DNA from: Pelagophyceae sp. CCMP2097
Lineage: Eukaryota; Sar; Pelagophyceae
Assembly (NCBI GenBank): GCA_026770575.1
Contig: MU657229.1
Coordinates: 62,001-126,000, forward strand
DNA length: 64,000 nucleotides
Direction of reading: 5' to 3'
Shown here: positions 19,088 through 30,271 of the stretch, piece by piece
Layout: each line of letters opens with the position of its first letter
Numbering within the stretch: position 1 is the first letter of the stretch
Position numbers and translations under genes: made by a program
The notes under the pieces: generated by a model
Told to the model about the DNA's origin: nothing
What the model saw: only the letters and a program-made list of their open reading frames with translations
Databases searched by the model: none

Positions 19088-22000
19088 CATAACCTAGGGC
19101 GGCGAGGCGGTGACGGGGCCCCTCGCCTGGTGCCGGTCGCTTACTCGTCGTGCCTCTGTTTTCCTCCGCCTCTGCGTTTCCAAAGACGCGGCGACGGACG
19201 ACGAGGGCGCGCGGGCACGTCCGCCGCACGCGGCTCCAGACCGCCGCAAGACCGGAAATCTTTCTCGGCTCCTTCCCATCCTGGAAGTTGCCGCCCTCGA
19301 CGTCGTCGTCTGCGCCGTCGAGGACGACGAAACCTACCGCGCGCGTCCGCCGCCACTCTTAAAAGCATCGAGGCTCACCGTCTGCTTCGTCGGCGCCGGC
19401 CTTTGGATTGCGCACGCGGTGCTTGGTCGACTTTGGCGAGGCGTCCTTTTGCGCGAGCGCCTCGTGCAGTCGCGCCTTTGCCGCGTCGAGCGCCAACGTC
19501 TTCGCCTCGGCGACGGCGACGGCGGCGTCGCGGTCGCGCTCCGCAGCCGCGCGCGCGGTGCGCTCTGCGTTTAAGAGCTTGGCGTCTGGCGCGTTTGCGA
19601 CTGCGACGGCCGAGTCCCTTTCGCGCTCTGCTGCTTGCCGGAGAGCCACCTCTCGCGCGAGTTTTTTTTCAACGTTCGAGTCGGCTTCGCGCGCAGAAGT
19701 CGCTTTTGATGCCAGCGCCAGAGCCTGCTTGGCCCGCTCCTCGGCGGCCGCCGCGAAGCGCTGCAGCTCGGAAGTGCACCGGCCTTGGATCTCGACTTGC
19801 TTTTTGAATTTGATTTCTTGGTCCGAAAGCTTGACCGTTAAAGTCTGCACCTCCTTCCTCCACCAAAGGGTCAAGGCGTCGACCTCGGCGCGGTGCGCCT
19901 CCACGGCGCCGGTCTCCCTCTTGCGGGAGTCGCTTTCCAACTGCCTCGCCTGCGCGTCCATCTCCGATCGCCGCGTCGCCGCGGAAAGAGCCTCACGCTT
20001 ATCGAGGCGAGACCGCTGCTGCTCCAGCAGAGAAGCCTGCGTCGCCGCCTCGGACCGCGCGGCGGAAAGCGCCGTTTCCAGAGCCGCCGCCTGCGCCGTC
20101 GCCTGACGCTCGGCGGTCGTGATCTTGAGCACTTGATTCTTCACTTCTAAATGCTCGGCGCGCAGGTCCGCCGCCATGCGCTTCTCCGCGGACAAGTCGA
20201 CGTCCAAGTCGCCCGCGCGCCGCTCGGCGTCGCGTCTCAAAACCTCGGACTTGTCTGTGAGTTGCTTGAGAGCCGCTCCGGACCGTTGTGCGTGCCTCTT
20301 GGCAGACTCGGCCGCTTCAAAGGCGCAACGGTCCGACTCTTCCGCGCGCAGCGTGGCCGCGGAGACTAAAGCTTGGACTTTAAAAAGGTTTGAAACGACG
20401 CGAGCGTGCTCCTCCGCGGAAACCGCCCCTTGGAATGAAGACTGCGCCCGCCTGAGAGCATCGGCGTCGCGGCGCGCGTCTTCACACTGCGACTTGGCCT
20501 CGTGCAGCTCCAGCTCGACTTCGTCGCGGAGGTTGGAAGCCGCTTTCGCAGCCGCAGCAAAGCCGCTTTCGGCCGTCCTGTGCTCCGCCACCAAACGCTC
20601 CTCCGCCTCGGCGAGGCGCCGCTTCAGCTCGGTTTCAAACGCGGCGGCGCGCTGCTGGGCGGCCTTGCGCAGCCTCGCGTTGGCCCCGTCGAGGTCTCCG
20701 GCGGTCTGCAGCGCCACTGCAAGTTTTTGCTCCAGCTTGACAACCGCCGCCGCGGCCGACGCCGAAGACGCCGAAGCGAACCGCAGCTGCGACTCGACGG
20801 TCTCGATTTGAGACCTTGAAGCCTCGACCTTATTTTCTAAATCTAAAACAGTCGTTTCAAATGCCCGCGAAGCCTCGGCCGCCGACGCGTCCGCGTCCGA
20901 CGCGTCCTTTCGAGCAGACTCGAGCTGCGCTTCGAGCGCCGACCGCTCCGCCGCGGACTTCGCCTCGGCGCTCCGCGCCGCCTCGGCGCCATCGTCGCAT
21001 CGACCGGCGGCCTCGCGAGCCGCCAACAACTCTTCCGCATGCGCCTCCCGCGTCGCCGCAAACTCTTCAGACAACACCGCGTGCAACGCCCGCGCCTCTT
21101 CGAGTTCGTCGCCACGCGCCGCATGCGCCCCCTGCGCCTCTGCGAGGGCGTAGGCTTGGTCCTCGCTTTTAGCCGAGAGGTCGGCGAGCCGCCGTGCAGA
21201 GGCCTCTGCTATTTCGTCCCTCTCCACCAACGCCGCCTCGACGTCGGCGGTGCGCTGCTGCGCCGCCGCGAGCTTTTGTTCGAGGGCCGCCTCGAGCGCC
21301 GCGTGGTCGCCCTTTGCGGCCTCGAGCTCGGCTCTGATGACGGCCTCGCCGCCCGCGTCGGTGCCCGCCGCCGCGACCGCCGCTTCGAGCCGCTGCAAAA
21401 GGTCCGAGTTGAGGCCGTGTGCCTTTGCGAGGTCGCCGGCTTGGGCCTCGGTCTCGCCAGCGAGGCGGTCGTTTTCGGAAAAGAGGTCCTCGAGCGACCT
21501 CGCCTTTGCCGCGAGCTTCGACTCGAGAGATTCGGCCGTCTCCGTCGCTTCGAGGAGCGCGCTTTGTAAGCGGGCCAGCTCGCCGTCGTCTTGCGCGACC
21601 CTCGACGCCTCCGACGCCTTGGCCTCGAGGTCCTCAGCAAGGCCTTGGTTCTGCCTCGACAGCTCTTCGTTTTGCGCCCACAGCTGTTCCTTCTCCGCCG
21701 ACAGCTGTTCATTTTGCGCCGAGGCGTCGTCGAGAGCGCGCGCCTTGGCCTCGTTTGCCGCCTCGAGCGAGGCCGCCGCCGCCTTGAAGCGCGCCACCTC
21801 GTCAGAGTCGACGGGCGCGGCGGCGCCGTCGAGCGCGGCTTCAGCGGTGAGTTTGTCGTTGCGCTTCGAGACGTCGTCGAGCATTTTCGCTTGGGTGTCG
21901 AGCTGCGCCTGGAGCGCCGTTGCGGCGTCGGTGGCCTTGGTCAGCTCCAGCTGCACTCTTTCGAGCTCCTCCCCTTCTTGCCCAAACACGACCTGCCCAG

Positions 22001-23013
22001 CGTCGCTCTGCGCGGCGATGTCGCGCAGGTCTAGGACCGTCTGCTCGAGGGTTGCGATAGAAGCTTTGTCTGTGGCGAACCTTTCTTTGGCAGCTTCGAC
22101 TTTGGTCTCGAGCTTTCTATACTTGCCAATCAACCCATCCAGCTTGCCGCGCGCCGCGTCGCGGTCCGCCGCCGCGGAAGCGAACGATAGCACCAAAGCC
22201 TCGTTGTCCTCCACCAGCGCCGCCCGCGCCTCGGCGCCGCCGTCTTTTAACGCAGAGGCGCGCAGCGCTTCGACCTCCTGCAGCAGCGCCTGTTGCGCGC
22301 TACCTTGGCTCTGCGCCTCGTCCAGCTGGCGCCTGAGAGAGTCGGCGTTTTCGCCGCGCTGCTTGGCCATCGCCGTCGCTTCCTCGAGCGCCCGCCGCGC
22401 GCGGTCCGATGCCGCGCGGTCGCGCTTCGCAGCAGTCTCCGCCAGCCGCACGCGCTCCGCCGCCGCCGACTCCGCAAAGCGCACACGCTCCGCTGCTGCC
22501 GTTTCGACGTCGAGTAACTTGGCCTCGAAGCGCCGCTCCGACTCGGCCGCGTCGGGCCGCGCGTCGTCGTCGTCGTCGTTGCCGTCGCTGTCGTGGTCCT
22601 TCACCCAGACGTCGTCTTCGTCGCCGTGGCCGTTGCCCTAAAGCGTCGAAAGGGCGTCAACAAGGCGCAATCGGAAAGGAGAGGGGTGCACCTCGTCGTC
22701 GTGCCCGTTCTGAGCTCTTTGCACCGTCCACCCATCATCGCCCTCGTCGTCAGAGTTCTTCGCCTTGTCCGCGTCGATGCCGACGCGCTTCAGCACCGGG
22801 CCCAGCGCGCCTGCGCCTGGAGTTGGGCACTGCAAAAGGTCATCAGGGACGGCCTTTCGCCGGGAAAAAGGCGCTCCAGTGGGTGGCCGCACCGCTGTCG
22901 ATGCGGTTGTCGATGAGGTCGTCGATATCGTCGAGGGCTCTCAGGCCTTTGGCGCTGATGGCGGCGGCGCGGTCAAGCGCTTCCTTTTTTAGAGCATTTA
23001 GTTGAGTCCACAT
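19088..23013 (-). CDS. long coiled-coil protein (golgin/centrosomal-like), about 1,200 aa
   Basis: The bulk (22604-19379) is an almost continuous Ala/Glu/Arg-rich coiled coil with heptad character, e.g. 'ELERVQLELTKATDAATALQ'. Upstream splicing adds an N-terminal exon starting at ATG 23013, 'MWTQLNALKKEALDRAAAIS', and an acidic exon about 22842-22690 after a CTTTTGCAG acceptor ('GIDADKAKNSDDEGDDG'). Downstream, a 45-bp intron (19334-19378, GTGAGC/GGTAG) leads to a short globular-looking exon, 'FVVLDGADDDVEGGNFQDG', ending near 19088. Length and architecture fit a tethering or scaffold protein such as a golgin, but coiled coils are poor evidence of homology, so no specific function is claimed. 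Confidence 0.7.
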
Positions 23014-23531
23014 CTAATCCTCGTCCGTTGACCCTCGGCCCCTGGTCGGCGCGCGAGCGGGAGGACCGCGTCCCGTCCGCCTCGGCGGTCGATTTGCCGG
23101 AGGAACGCCCCGGGAGCAAGGGCCGGAGCTCCGGCCGGGGTTCGGAAACAGGGGGTATCGCCGAAAAGTAAGTCGAAATATCATTTTCCGACGAGTTCCT
23201 CTAGACCCTCCGGGAACGTGCCGGCGGGAGCCGCGCAACGCCTTTCGGGCACCCACGTGAGAGGACCCGGGCTGTGGCGCGCGGCCTCGCCGGCCGGCGC
23301 CGGCTCAATAGGACAGTGAGGGTTCTATGAGCAAGGGAGGGTTCTATAGGCAATATTACAATAATGGGGTCACACGAGGTGATCAAGCCGAGGCGGCTCG
23401 GAAATCTCGGCGGGTCACTTCCGCGCCGCCCGCGCGTCGCCCGCCAACTTTGGCTGGCGGCGGAAGCGGGGCGCTGCGCCGGCTGCGCGTCGGCGGCGTC
23501 CGCTGCTCGTGAGCAGCGTCCGCTCACGCAA
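23014..23531. other. intergenic, nothing recognised
   Basis: GC-rich spacer upstream of the coiled-coil gene start and downstream of the next minus-strand gene. The less GC-rich part (23310-23370) contains a short repeat of GGGTTCTAT with AGCAAGGGAGG. No gene seen. Confidence 0.4.
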
Positions 23532-24563
23532 TCACTCGCAGTGCACGCTCACGAGGCTCCAGTCCGCGCGCGGCATGGGCGCCTGGTCCTACGACGAAGC
23601 GCGGTGACCTCGAGCGCGCACGCCCGCGACCATTTCCGTCAAGGAACCCTGAGATGCTGCGCGAACGAGTCATCGACGCACGTTGAGCACGACCCAGCCC
23701 TCGGCCGTCTGCTCCTCGACCTTGGCGAGGCGCAGCCGCAGCTCGTCGTAGTCCTACCGATGCGTGTGGTGCCTCGCGTGGGGGCCCGGCGCGCGAAACT
23801 GACGGCCATGAGCACTCACGGCCATCTTTTGAGCAAACTCCAAACGCGTCCGTTCGTGGAGGTCGAGCAGCCTGCAACGGTTCGATGCCCAACGCCGCAT
23901 CGCCGTTGAAGCGCTAAAGGCCCGCGGCCTTCGCACCTTGCGTTTTCTGATTCGCTCACTTCGCGGTAGCGCTCTAGCTTCTGCCGCAAGTGGTCCAGCT
24001 CTGCAGAGTCGAGGACCTATAGCAGAGTGTCGCACCCATACCGCGGCGACTTTCATCGGGAACGCTCTCTGGCAGCCGCCTGCCCTCTGCCTTCCTCCCG
24101 CGCCCCGAGCGGGCCTCGTGCTTTCCGGGACGCGCTCCGGGGCGCGGCGGGGCTCGCGTCGACGTCGCCGGCGAGCATCTTCAGCACGGGCGCGAGCGCG
24201 CGCGACTCGTCCTCCCTGCGCGCGTCGGCAATGGGTACGCACGGAGAAAGAACAAAAGGCCGCCCGTTACGCTTCAGAGGCAGCATCCATGCTCACGCTG
24301 TCAAATCGTGCGCTTCAAGGAACGTGTCGCACGCCTCGTCAACCATGTCCAGCGCCGCCACGGCCGCCTGCGAGGGCGGCGCTTATGGAGCGGGAATGGC
24401 TTGTCACCCGCTGATGGTCTTGTGAGAACATGGGTTCTTTAGACGCGGCGGGTCTGTGGGGCACGTTCTTCAGCGATCCGATGCGGCGCTGGAGCATGTC
24501 CCAGGGCCGGACCTCGCGCCCCGCCTCCGCCGAAACGTCGACCGCGTCCGCCAGGTCGGCCAT
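23532..24563 (-). CDS. small coiled-coil protein split into many short exons
   Basis: Several short minus-strand blocks each have protein-like content and flanking splice sites. The candidate start at 24563 gives 'MADLADAVDVSAEAGREVRP'. Next are 'AAVAALDMVDEACDTFLEAH' (about 24360-24300, before a GTGAGC donor) and 'DESRALAPVLKMLAGDVDAS' (about 24210). Then come 'VLDSAELDHLRQKLERYR' (after TATAG, about 24020), 'RRWASNRCRLLDLHERTRLE' (about 23900, before GTGAGT), 'YDELRLRLAKVEEQTAEGWV' (about 23755), and a last exon 'APMPRADWSLVSVHCE' with stop at 23532-23534. The order and phases are plausible but not all checked, so this is a provisional model. No family recognised. Confidence 0.45.
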
Positions 24564-24977
24564 AGAACACTCTGCGGGTGATTGCGGGTGGAAGAGTCTT
24601 TTTTTTTGGAGTCGGAAGCTTCAACTGGCCGCAGCTGCAGCAATTCGCCCTCGAGGGCGCCGTCGCACGCGGCGTAAACGGGGACGCGTGCCGCCGCAGC
24701 AGGGGTCCGCGATCGTCGTTCTCGGAACGAGCAAAAAACGCCGCCGCCGAGCGCGGCGACGCACCCATCTCCCGCAGGACTCTCCTCGTCCCCCAAAAGG
24801 TTTGAGGCCGCGCGCTGCACACGTTCGAAACACGGCGGCACCGAATCTTTCCAAATTTTGTAAATCTTGTTCAGCGACGAGTAAAGTGGTCGCGCGCGAA
24901 ACGACGCGACGCGACGCGACGGCCGGGTGTGGGCGCTGTGCGTGCGGCAGCAGTCGAGTCCCTTGCCGGTGCGAGTG
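24564..24977. promoter_or_regulatory. divergent intergenic region
   Basis: Lies between start codons on opposite strands. It contains a short GACGC tandem run (24898-24920). No promoter element is identified. Confidence 0.3.
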
Positions 24978-26080
24978 ATGCGGAGCGGCGTGTGCCGTTG
25001 GGCGCTGACTGCTGCGTGCGCCGGCTCGCGCGGCGTTAGTGTCCACGCGCTGGCGCGGCCGATGATGATGAGCGCGGCGGCCGCCGGCCAGGACCTCATC
25101 GAGGTCGAGAAGAAGTTCCAGGGTCAGTCGCGTCGCTGGCCCGCCGCGAATATCGGTGCATATAGCAATACCTCTAGGAATATCAGACGTCGGCGTCCTC
25201 GAAACAGCCGTCCTGCGGAGCGGCGGCGCGCCGCTGGGCTCGGTGTCGTTCACAGACACGTACTACGACACGCCGGACTGCTGTCTCACTACGCGCGATA
25301 TCTGGCTTCGGCAAAGGGACGACAATTGGGAACTCAAGGTCCCAATCGACCTCGAGGCGCGGCGGTCGGGTGCGCGCGGCCGACACGCACGCCTTCGCGA
25401 GCATCCTGCGTAGGCGGCGAGCGGACGACGTTCCGCGAGGTCGAGGGCGAATGGCGCGTCGTTTCGGCGCTCGCGGCCCTCGACGCGAAGCGCTTTTCAC
25501 CGGCGCAAACGATGCAAGACCTCCTCGCGCAATCCGTGAGCGGTGCCTCGAGCGGAGCGCCTCTATTGCCTCGACTGGAGTGCCTCGATTGGAGTGCCTC
25601 GATTAGAGTGGAGTGTCCTATTGGAGTGCTTCGATTGGAGCGTCTCGATTGGAGCGTCTCGATTGAAGCGTCTCGATTGGAGTGCAGCGCCTCTCTTCGA
25701 GAGCTCCCCCCGCGACGACGCGGCGCCCTCGCAGGGCTGCGCCTCCTTTGCGTCGTTCGAGACAACGCGCGCGAAATTCGCGCTTGGCCGCTGCACGATC
25801 GACGCCGACGTCGCCTCTTTCGGCCATTCCGTCCTCGAAATCGAGGTGCACTGAAACTCGAGGGCTGCCGACCGTCCACGCGGATGCCGCGCAGGTCATG
25901 GTGCGCGAGGCTTGCGACGTGGCGGCTGCCGAAGCGGATATCGCCGCCGCCGCTCTGCAGATCGGCGCCGTCGAGCTCACCGTGACCGGAGGAAAGCTGG
26001 AAACGTACATCCGGCGCTTCTGCCCAGACGTCGAATATTCTCTCATCGCCGCGGGCGTCCTCCCGCCCCGCGCCGACTAA
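24978..26080 (+). CDS. CYTH-domain (thiamine-triphosphatase-like) phosphohydrolase
   Basis: CYTH enzymes hydrolyse triphosphates or polyphosphate within a beta-barrel tunnel. Exon 1 (24978-25122) has a leader, 'MRSGVCRWALTAACAGSRG', then 'DLIEVEKKF', the diagnostic ExExK. Exon 2 (25187-25369) gives 'SFTDTYYDTPDCCLTTRD' and 'WLRQRDDNWELKVP', with the substrate-binding R and K. Exon 3 (25414 on) has 'TFREVEGEWRVVSALAALD'. After a minisatellite-bearing intron, a further exon gives 'RAKFALGRCTIDADVASFGH' and 'LEIEV'. The last exon, after GCGCAG, is 'VMVREACDVAAAEADIAAAA' and ends at TAA 26078-26080. All expected acidic and basic strand motifs are present, so the enzyme is probably active. ThTPase versus inorganic triphosphatase cannot be told from sequence. 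The leader suggests organellar import. Confidence 0.85.
25569..25695 (+). repeat. intronic minisatellite, 15-bp unit
   Basis: Imperfect tandem copies of CTCGATTGGAGTGYC with several single-base variants, inside an intron of the CYTH gene. Confidence 0.85.
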
Positions 26081-26131
26081 GGTTTCCCCTTGAAGGAATA
26101 GCATACGATCCGAGAGGGAGTATTACGATAT

Positions 26132-27416
26132 TCAGCCGAGGCGGTCGGTATTCAGCTTGCGCGCGACCATGCTCGCGTCGATGGCGCCGAGCGACTCCAG
26201 GCCGCCGTGCGTTCTAGGCCATTCTTTTTGCCGTGCCTGAAAAATCAGGCAGCGCGTCCAGGCGACCCAGGCGTGCAGCGGCATGCGCTTGTCCCAGGGC
26301 GTGGCCCACAGCTCCAAGAGCTGGAGGCCTTGCAGCGCGGCGCGCTCGGCTTCAGGGAAGCGGCCCATCTGGAGCAAGATCTGCGCCCGGACCACGTGCG
26401 GTTCGGCAACATACGGGTTCAGCACGGACACCTCCAGCAGCGCCGTTACGTCCTTGTCCGTCGCGACGCGCTCGTTGTAGACGACGCGCGCGTAGCGGTC
26501 GCGGGCATCCTTTTCTTCTTGTTTCGTCAAGATTTGAGTGCACCGTCCAAACACGGGCGGCAGCTGCGCCTCTGGCACCAGACCAGACTCGCGCAGCGCC
26601 GCCGCGAAGTTGGTCACCTTGGTCATGCGCAGCGTCGGCAGGAACGGGCCCGGCCACAAGGCGAGCGTGCGGTCCGCCTACAGTCCCGGCGGTCATTCAT
26701 CCGTTAAACGGCACGCACAAGTCCGTCGTCGACGGCCGCGGGTCTCCGCAGTCTCGCCTCTGGGATGCCGCTCATTTCGCAGATGCCGGACACTTTGCCG
26801 ATGGCGCTGGCGACAGGGTTTCCACCATCACGGGAGAGGCGCCGCTCCGCGCTTCCAGCTCCGACTGCCAGCCGAAGCTCTGGTCCATGACGTCTGCGAT
26901 GGTCTGGGTGATGCACGCGGCCGCCTCTTCGCCGGAGAGGTGGACCGTCTCTCCCGTGTGGATGTGGGCCAGCTCGTAGCCCTCCTTGCGAATCGTGCCT
27001 TCGCCCAGCACCGTGTTCTCCAAAACCTGCCGGTTGATGACGCAGAACTTGTAGACGAGGTTTTCCGCTTCCTCGCCGATCATCTCCTGGAGAGCGCCAC
27101 GCTCCGTCTTGATGTCGTATAACTTCATGGCGACAAAACTGTTGGAATACGCAGAGTGGAAGAGCCCGAGCCGCTGCGTCGCCACGGGCTGGTCCCAGAG
27201 CACGAGCATGGCCCAGACGTCGCGCAGGTGGTCTAAGAAGCTTCCGTGTTTATGCCAGATCATAGGGGCTTCCGAGGCGTGCAGCTTGGCAAGCATAACC
27301 GGCGCGTGCGCGTCCAACTGCGCATAATCGTGCCGCAGCAGCGCGGCGAACTTCGGCGCCAGCGCCGTCGACGAGAACCGCGCGCGCGAGGCGCCGACGC
27401 GCGCGCGCGCGAGCAT
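26132..27416 (-). CDS. DUF6817-like protein with TPR-like C-terminus, organelle leader
   Basis: The upstream exon (27416 to about 26772) starts 'MLARARVGASRARFSSTALA', a typical mitochondrial presequence. It then has 'MIWHKHGSFLDHLRDVWAML' and 'QRLGLFHSAYSNSFVAMKLY', the H...H-rich signature of DUF6817-like (HD-like) proteins. A second exon (about 26630-26132) reads 'FAAALRESGLVPEAQLPPVF' and 'YVAEPHVVRAQILLQMGRFP', like TPR helices. The gap between them is an intron or introns of roughly 130 bp; the exact join is not fixed. The gene is convergent with the CYTH gene, only 51 bp apart. Function unknown; metal binding is possible from the conserved histidines. Confidence 0.6.
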
Positions 27417-27654
27417 GGCGAAAAAAAGATTACTCGAGGCAGACGAGGATTACTTCCGGGTCTGTTTCAGCGATAATAATAGCTTTCTCTCTCACTGAGC
27501 TCTGCACTACTTCTTTGGCCTCGGTGGGTTATAGTCCTCTTTGGGTCTCTTCCGACACGGGCTTCTTTGGCCTCGGTGGGTGTGGCCTTCGCTGTGTCCG
27601 GTCGGGGCGGCGTTGGAGGTCTGGGCTCTTTCAGCTGGCGACGGCGCCTCGGCG

Positions 27655-28017
27655 CTAGGGCGCGAGGGCGAAGTGGCGGTACGTGCAGGACGCGGAGTTG
27701 TGGCAGCCCGTCTCGCTGAGGAAGAAGTTGCTCTCGCCGGCGCCCGAGAACGCCGCCGACTTGATGAGCACGCGGCGGTGGAGCCGGTCGCACTTAGAAG
27801 GTTTCGCTTTGCACATGCCCATGGCGTAGAACAGGCAGTCTGCTTGGCCCGTGCGCGCGCCACTCGCCAGGATCCTTGCTTTTTCTCTGGTTAAGGGGGC
27901 GACGTTGGCACGAGCGGGTTCAGGCGCGGCACGTCGGGGCCGAGCGCCGGGTCCGCCGTGAAGCCGTCGGGCGGACACGAGCGACGTGCCCACCGTGATG
28001 CCCACCTTGATGCCCAC
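27655..28017 (-). CDS. CCCH zinc-finger protein, C-terminal part
   Basis: The frame contains C-x7-C-x6-C-x3-H ('CLFYAMGMCKAKPSKCDRLH'), a CCCH zinc finger of the RNA-binding type. A second, degenerate copy follows ('NFFLSETGCHNSASCTYRH') in which Asn takes the place of the first Cys. The protein ends 'FALAP'. Upstream, 'NVAPLTREKARILASG' reads as coding; the true start or earlier exons are unclear, and a coding-like block on the same strand at 28180-28330 ('KEFAALRRNTKVTVFEKNLK') may belong to this gene or another. Confidence 0.5.
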   Translation of the reverse strand: MGIKVGITVGTSLVSARRLHGGPGARPRRAAPEPARANVAPLTREKARILASGARTGQADCLFYAMGMCKAKPSKCDRLHRRVLIKSAAFSGAGESNFFLSETGCHNSASCTYRHFALAP

Positions 28018-28484
28018 AATTGTTCTTTGAGCGATTGTGGTGGCGCCGAGCTGGTTTCAGGTTCGCGCGCGCGCCGCCGTCCGCGCCGCGTAGGCGGAGC
28101 CGACGAAGCGGACGAACGCAAGCATCGCGCCCGCCGGCCGGGGAGTCACGATGATTACTTCCATTGTTCCTCGAAACTCGCCAAAACAAAAGCGGAAACT
28201 TTTCAAATTCTTTTCAAACACCGTGACTTTAGTGTTCCGCCGCAGCGCGGCGAACTCCTTGGCCACGGCGCGCTTGCAGCGCAGGCGCCTCGTAGAAGTC
28301 CTACGGCACGCCTTGGCCGTTTGCGTGGCATGCCTCCGTGCGCCGCGCCGCGTCTGGAATAATGCCGAGGTTTCCAGCAAAGGCGCTTCGAATCCGAGGA
28401 CGACGTCCGCACTCTACATGCCCGGTCCAAACACGCAATCCCGACACGCGACCGCCCAGGCCGGCTCCCGCCGGGGCTCAGATG
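28018..28484. other. spacer with possible minus-strand exon
   Basis: The block at about 28180-28330 reads 'LKSFRFCFGEFRGTMEVIIV' on the minus strand and could be an upstream exon of the CCCH gene. No other feature seen. Confidence 0.3.
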
Positions 28485-29690
28485 TTACCATCGTCGATGG
28501 GTGCTGTTGGATCGGTTGAAGCGATATTGGACGGGCCCCAGGGCGAGGAGCGCGTTGTGGATGAGCTCCGGGTAGACGTGCAGCGGCCCTTTGCCGCAGT
28601 AGTGCAGGCAGTCCTTGGCGCCGCCGCCCAGCTGCATGCCCGTCGAAGACGGGTGCGCCTGGACGTGGCCCGCGAACGCTTCAAAGGCGGCGAGGCACGC
28701 GAGAGGCGCCGGCGACGTCGCGAACGCTAATTTGAAAGCGGCGTGGGCCATGGCGTTGATCGTGGGGATGGCGTGCCACCCGAACTTGTACTGCGTCGCC
28801 AAGTCGAGCCACGCGGCGCGCGTGTCCGCGGAAAGCGTGGCGTTGAACGCGCGGACGCCGAAACAGCCGACATGCCCTGGCGGCGCGTCGGCCAGGAGCA
28901 CAGTCCAGTTGCGCTCCCGCGCCCGCTGCTCGACGCGCGCCGCCGCCGCCGCCAGGTCGCGCGCGATGGAAAGCGTCTTGGTATCTGTAGAGTCGACGAC
29001 ACGGCCTTCAACATAAAGGTGCTCGAGCGCGCGCACGGCCTTTGTGGCGTTTTCGACGTTAAATCGCCGCACCGCCCCGTCGAGCGCGTCGAGTTGTGTG
29101 GAGTAGGCGCTTGTGAGGCCGAGTCTTTGCGGCGTCGTAAGGTGCGCGCCGTAGCTCACGACGACAGTCGTAAACTCAACTACACCCCTCGGATGCGCTG
29201 TGTCGATGACGCCGGCAAACGTGCACTCTTTCTTCCTCGAGGCGTCGTAGCCGCGGCAGCCGTCGCAGAGCATATAAACAGCATGTGTCGGCTGCGGGTC
29301 CCAGCAGCGCGCGTAGATGGCGGGTCTTCTTGGTGGCCGGCCTCTGAAGCTGCACGCCGCCCCAACACTGACCTCGTACGCGTCGCGCATCTGCGCCGCC
29401 AGCGAGTCGCCGACGAACAAGACGCGCTCGACGGTGTGAGCGCCGCACGTCCGGCGCGCCTCGCGCGGGCTGAACGCCGCGAGGAACGGGCCCTCGGTTG
29501 GCCGCCACGAGGCGGCGCCGTTTGGCCAGTTGCACTCGCAGCCTTTCTGGTTCTGCGTCTTGGCGCAGCGCGGCCGCGGCGCCCGCCACGCGCCGGCGGA
29601 CGACCACGGCACCTCGAGCTCCCAAGGCGAGCACGCGCGGCAGAGGAGCGCCAAAGCGAATAAGACGGCGGGGGATCGCATCGGCTTCAT
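28485..29690 (-). CDS. secreted TBL/PC-esterase-like (SGNH-type) protein, 401 aa
   Basis: Single-exon gene with a signal peptide ('MKPMRSPAVLFALALLCRAC'). It has the N-terminal GDS block 'ERVLFVGDSLAAQM', which supplies the catalytic Ser, and the C-terminal 'DCLHYCGKGPLHVYPELIHN', the D-x-x-H block of the PC-esterase/TBL/CAS1 family. Family members transfer or remove O-acetyl groups on cell-wall polysaccharides or glycans in the secretory pathway. Several Cys pairs (e.g. 'CAKTQNQKGCECNW') fit a luminal protein. Two in-frame Met codons at the start (29690 and 29681) are equally likely. Acetyl transfer versus hydrolysis, and the substrate, are not determined. Confidence 0.75.
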   Translation of the reverse strand: MKPMRSPAVLFALALLCRACSPWELEVPWSSAGAWRAPRPRCAKTQNQKGCECNWPNGAASWRPTEGPFLAAFSPREARRTCGAHTVERVLFVGDSLAAQMRDAYEVSVGAACSFRGRPPRRPAIYARCWDPQPTHAVYMLCDGCRGYDASRKKECTFAGVIDTAHPRGVVEFTTVVVSYGAHLTTPQRLGLTSAYSTQLDALDGAVRRFNVENATKAVRALEHLYVEGRVVDSTDTKTLSIARDLAAAAARVEQRARERNWTVLLADAPPGHVGCFGVRAFNATLSADTRAAWLDLATQYKFGWHAIPTINAMAHAAFKLAFATSPAPLACLAAFEAFAGHVQAHPSSTGMQLGGGAKDCLHYCGKGPLHVYPELIHNALLALGPVQYRFNRSNSTHRRW

Positions 29691-29866
29691 CGCACTGATG
29701 ATTGGTTGCGTTCACAACCGAAGGGCGCGCAGCGCAGTGCAGCGTAGCGTAGCAACCGGAGTGTGGTGATCGCCGCCTATCTCCCGCAGTCCCGACGCGA
29801 CGGGGAGTAGTCCCGGACAGGGTGCCGGGACGGCCTCGGACAGCCGACCCCTTTCATTGTTTCAAG

Positions 29867-29874
29867 TACAATTG
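29867..29874 (+). repeat. 8-bp target-site duplication, left
   Basis: TACAATTG directly before the element; identical to 30272-30279. Confidence 0.9.
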
Positions 29875-30271
29875 CAGCGGTGGGAATTCACTGGAAATTC
29901 AAAGTAAGTGAATATTCACGCGAGGTCTCAAATGTTCGGTGGTAGTGAAGTGACGAGTGAATCGACGTTCACTACGGCTGCAAATCCTGGTGATGTGAAG
30001 TGAATCAGCTCCAAATCGCAAGGCTCGTCCGCCGAAGGCTGTATGCGCCACCAATGGCCCCAGGACGTCTGCTCAAGGGCAGTGCGACTCCTTCCGGTCC
30101 TCTGGGGACCTCAGAGCGACGGTGGCGTCGGCCGGGGTTGGTGAAGTCATTAATGAAGTCCTTCACAAATGTTCGGTGGTAGTGAAATGAAGGTGAATGT
30201 GAAGTGAATATGGTGAAGTGAATTTATTCAGTGAATAATTCACTTCACCCTTAAATGAATTCCCACCGCTG
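29875..30271. mobile_element. non-autonomous hAT-like MITE, 397 bp
   Basis: Perfect 16-bp terminal inverted repeats: CAGCGGTGGGAATTCA at 29875-29890 and its complement at 30256-30271. They are flanked by a perfect 8-bp duplication. A CA(G)-initial TIR plus 8-bp TSD is the hAT hallmark. Sub-terminal GTGAAGTGA/TCACTTCAC words recur many times, and AAATGTTCGGTGGTAGTGAA occurs twice (29936 and 30165), as in hAT transposase-binding arrays. No transposase is encoded. Intact termini imply fairly recent insertion. Confidence 0.9.

Noticed and set aside
21250..22641. 463-codon plus-strand Ser/Ala-rich frame
   Set aside because: Antisense of the coiled-coil gene; the repetitive heptads keep the opposite frame open.
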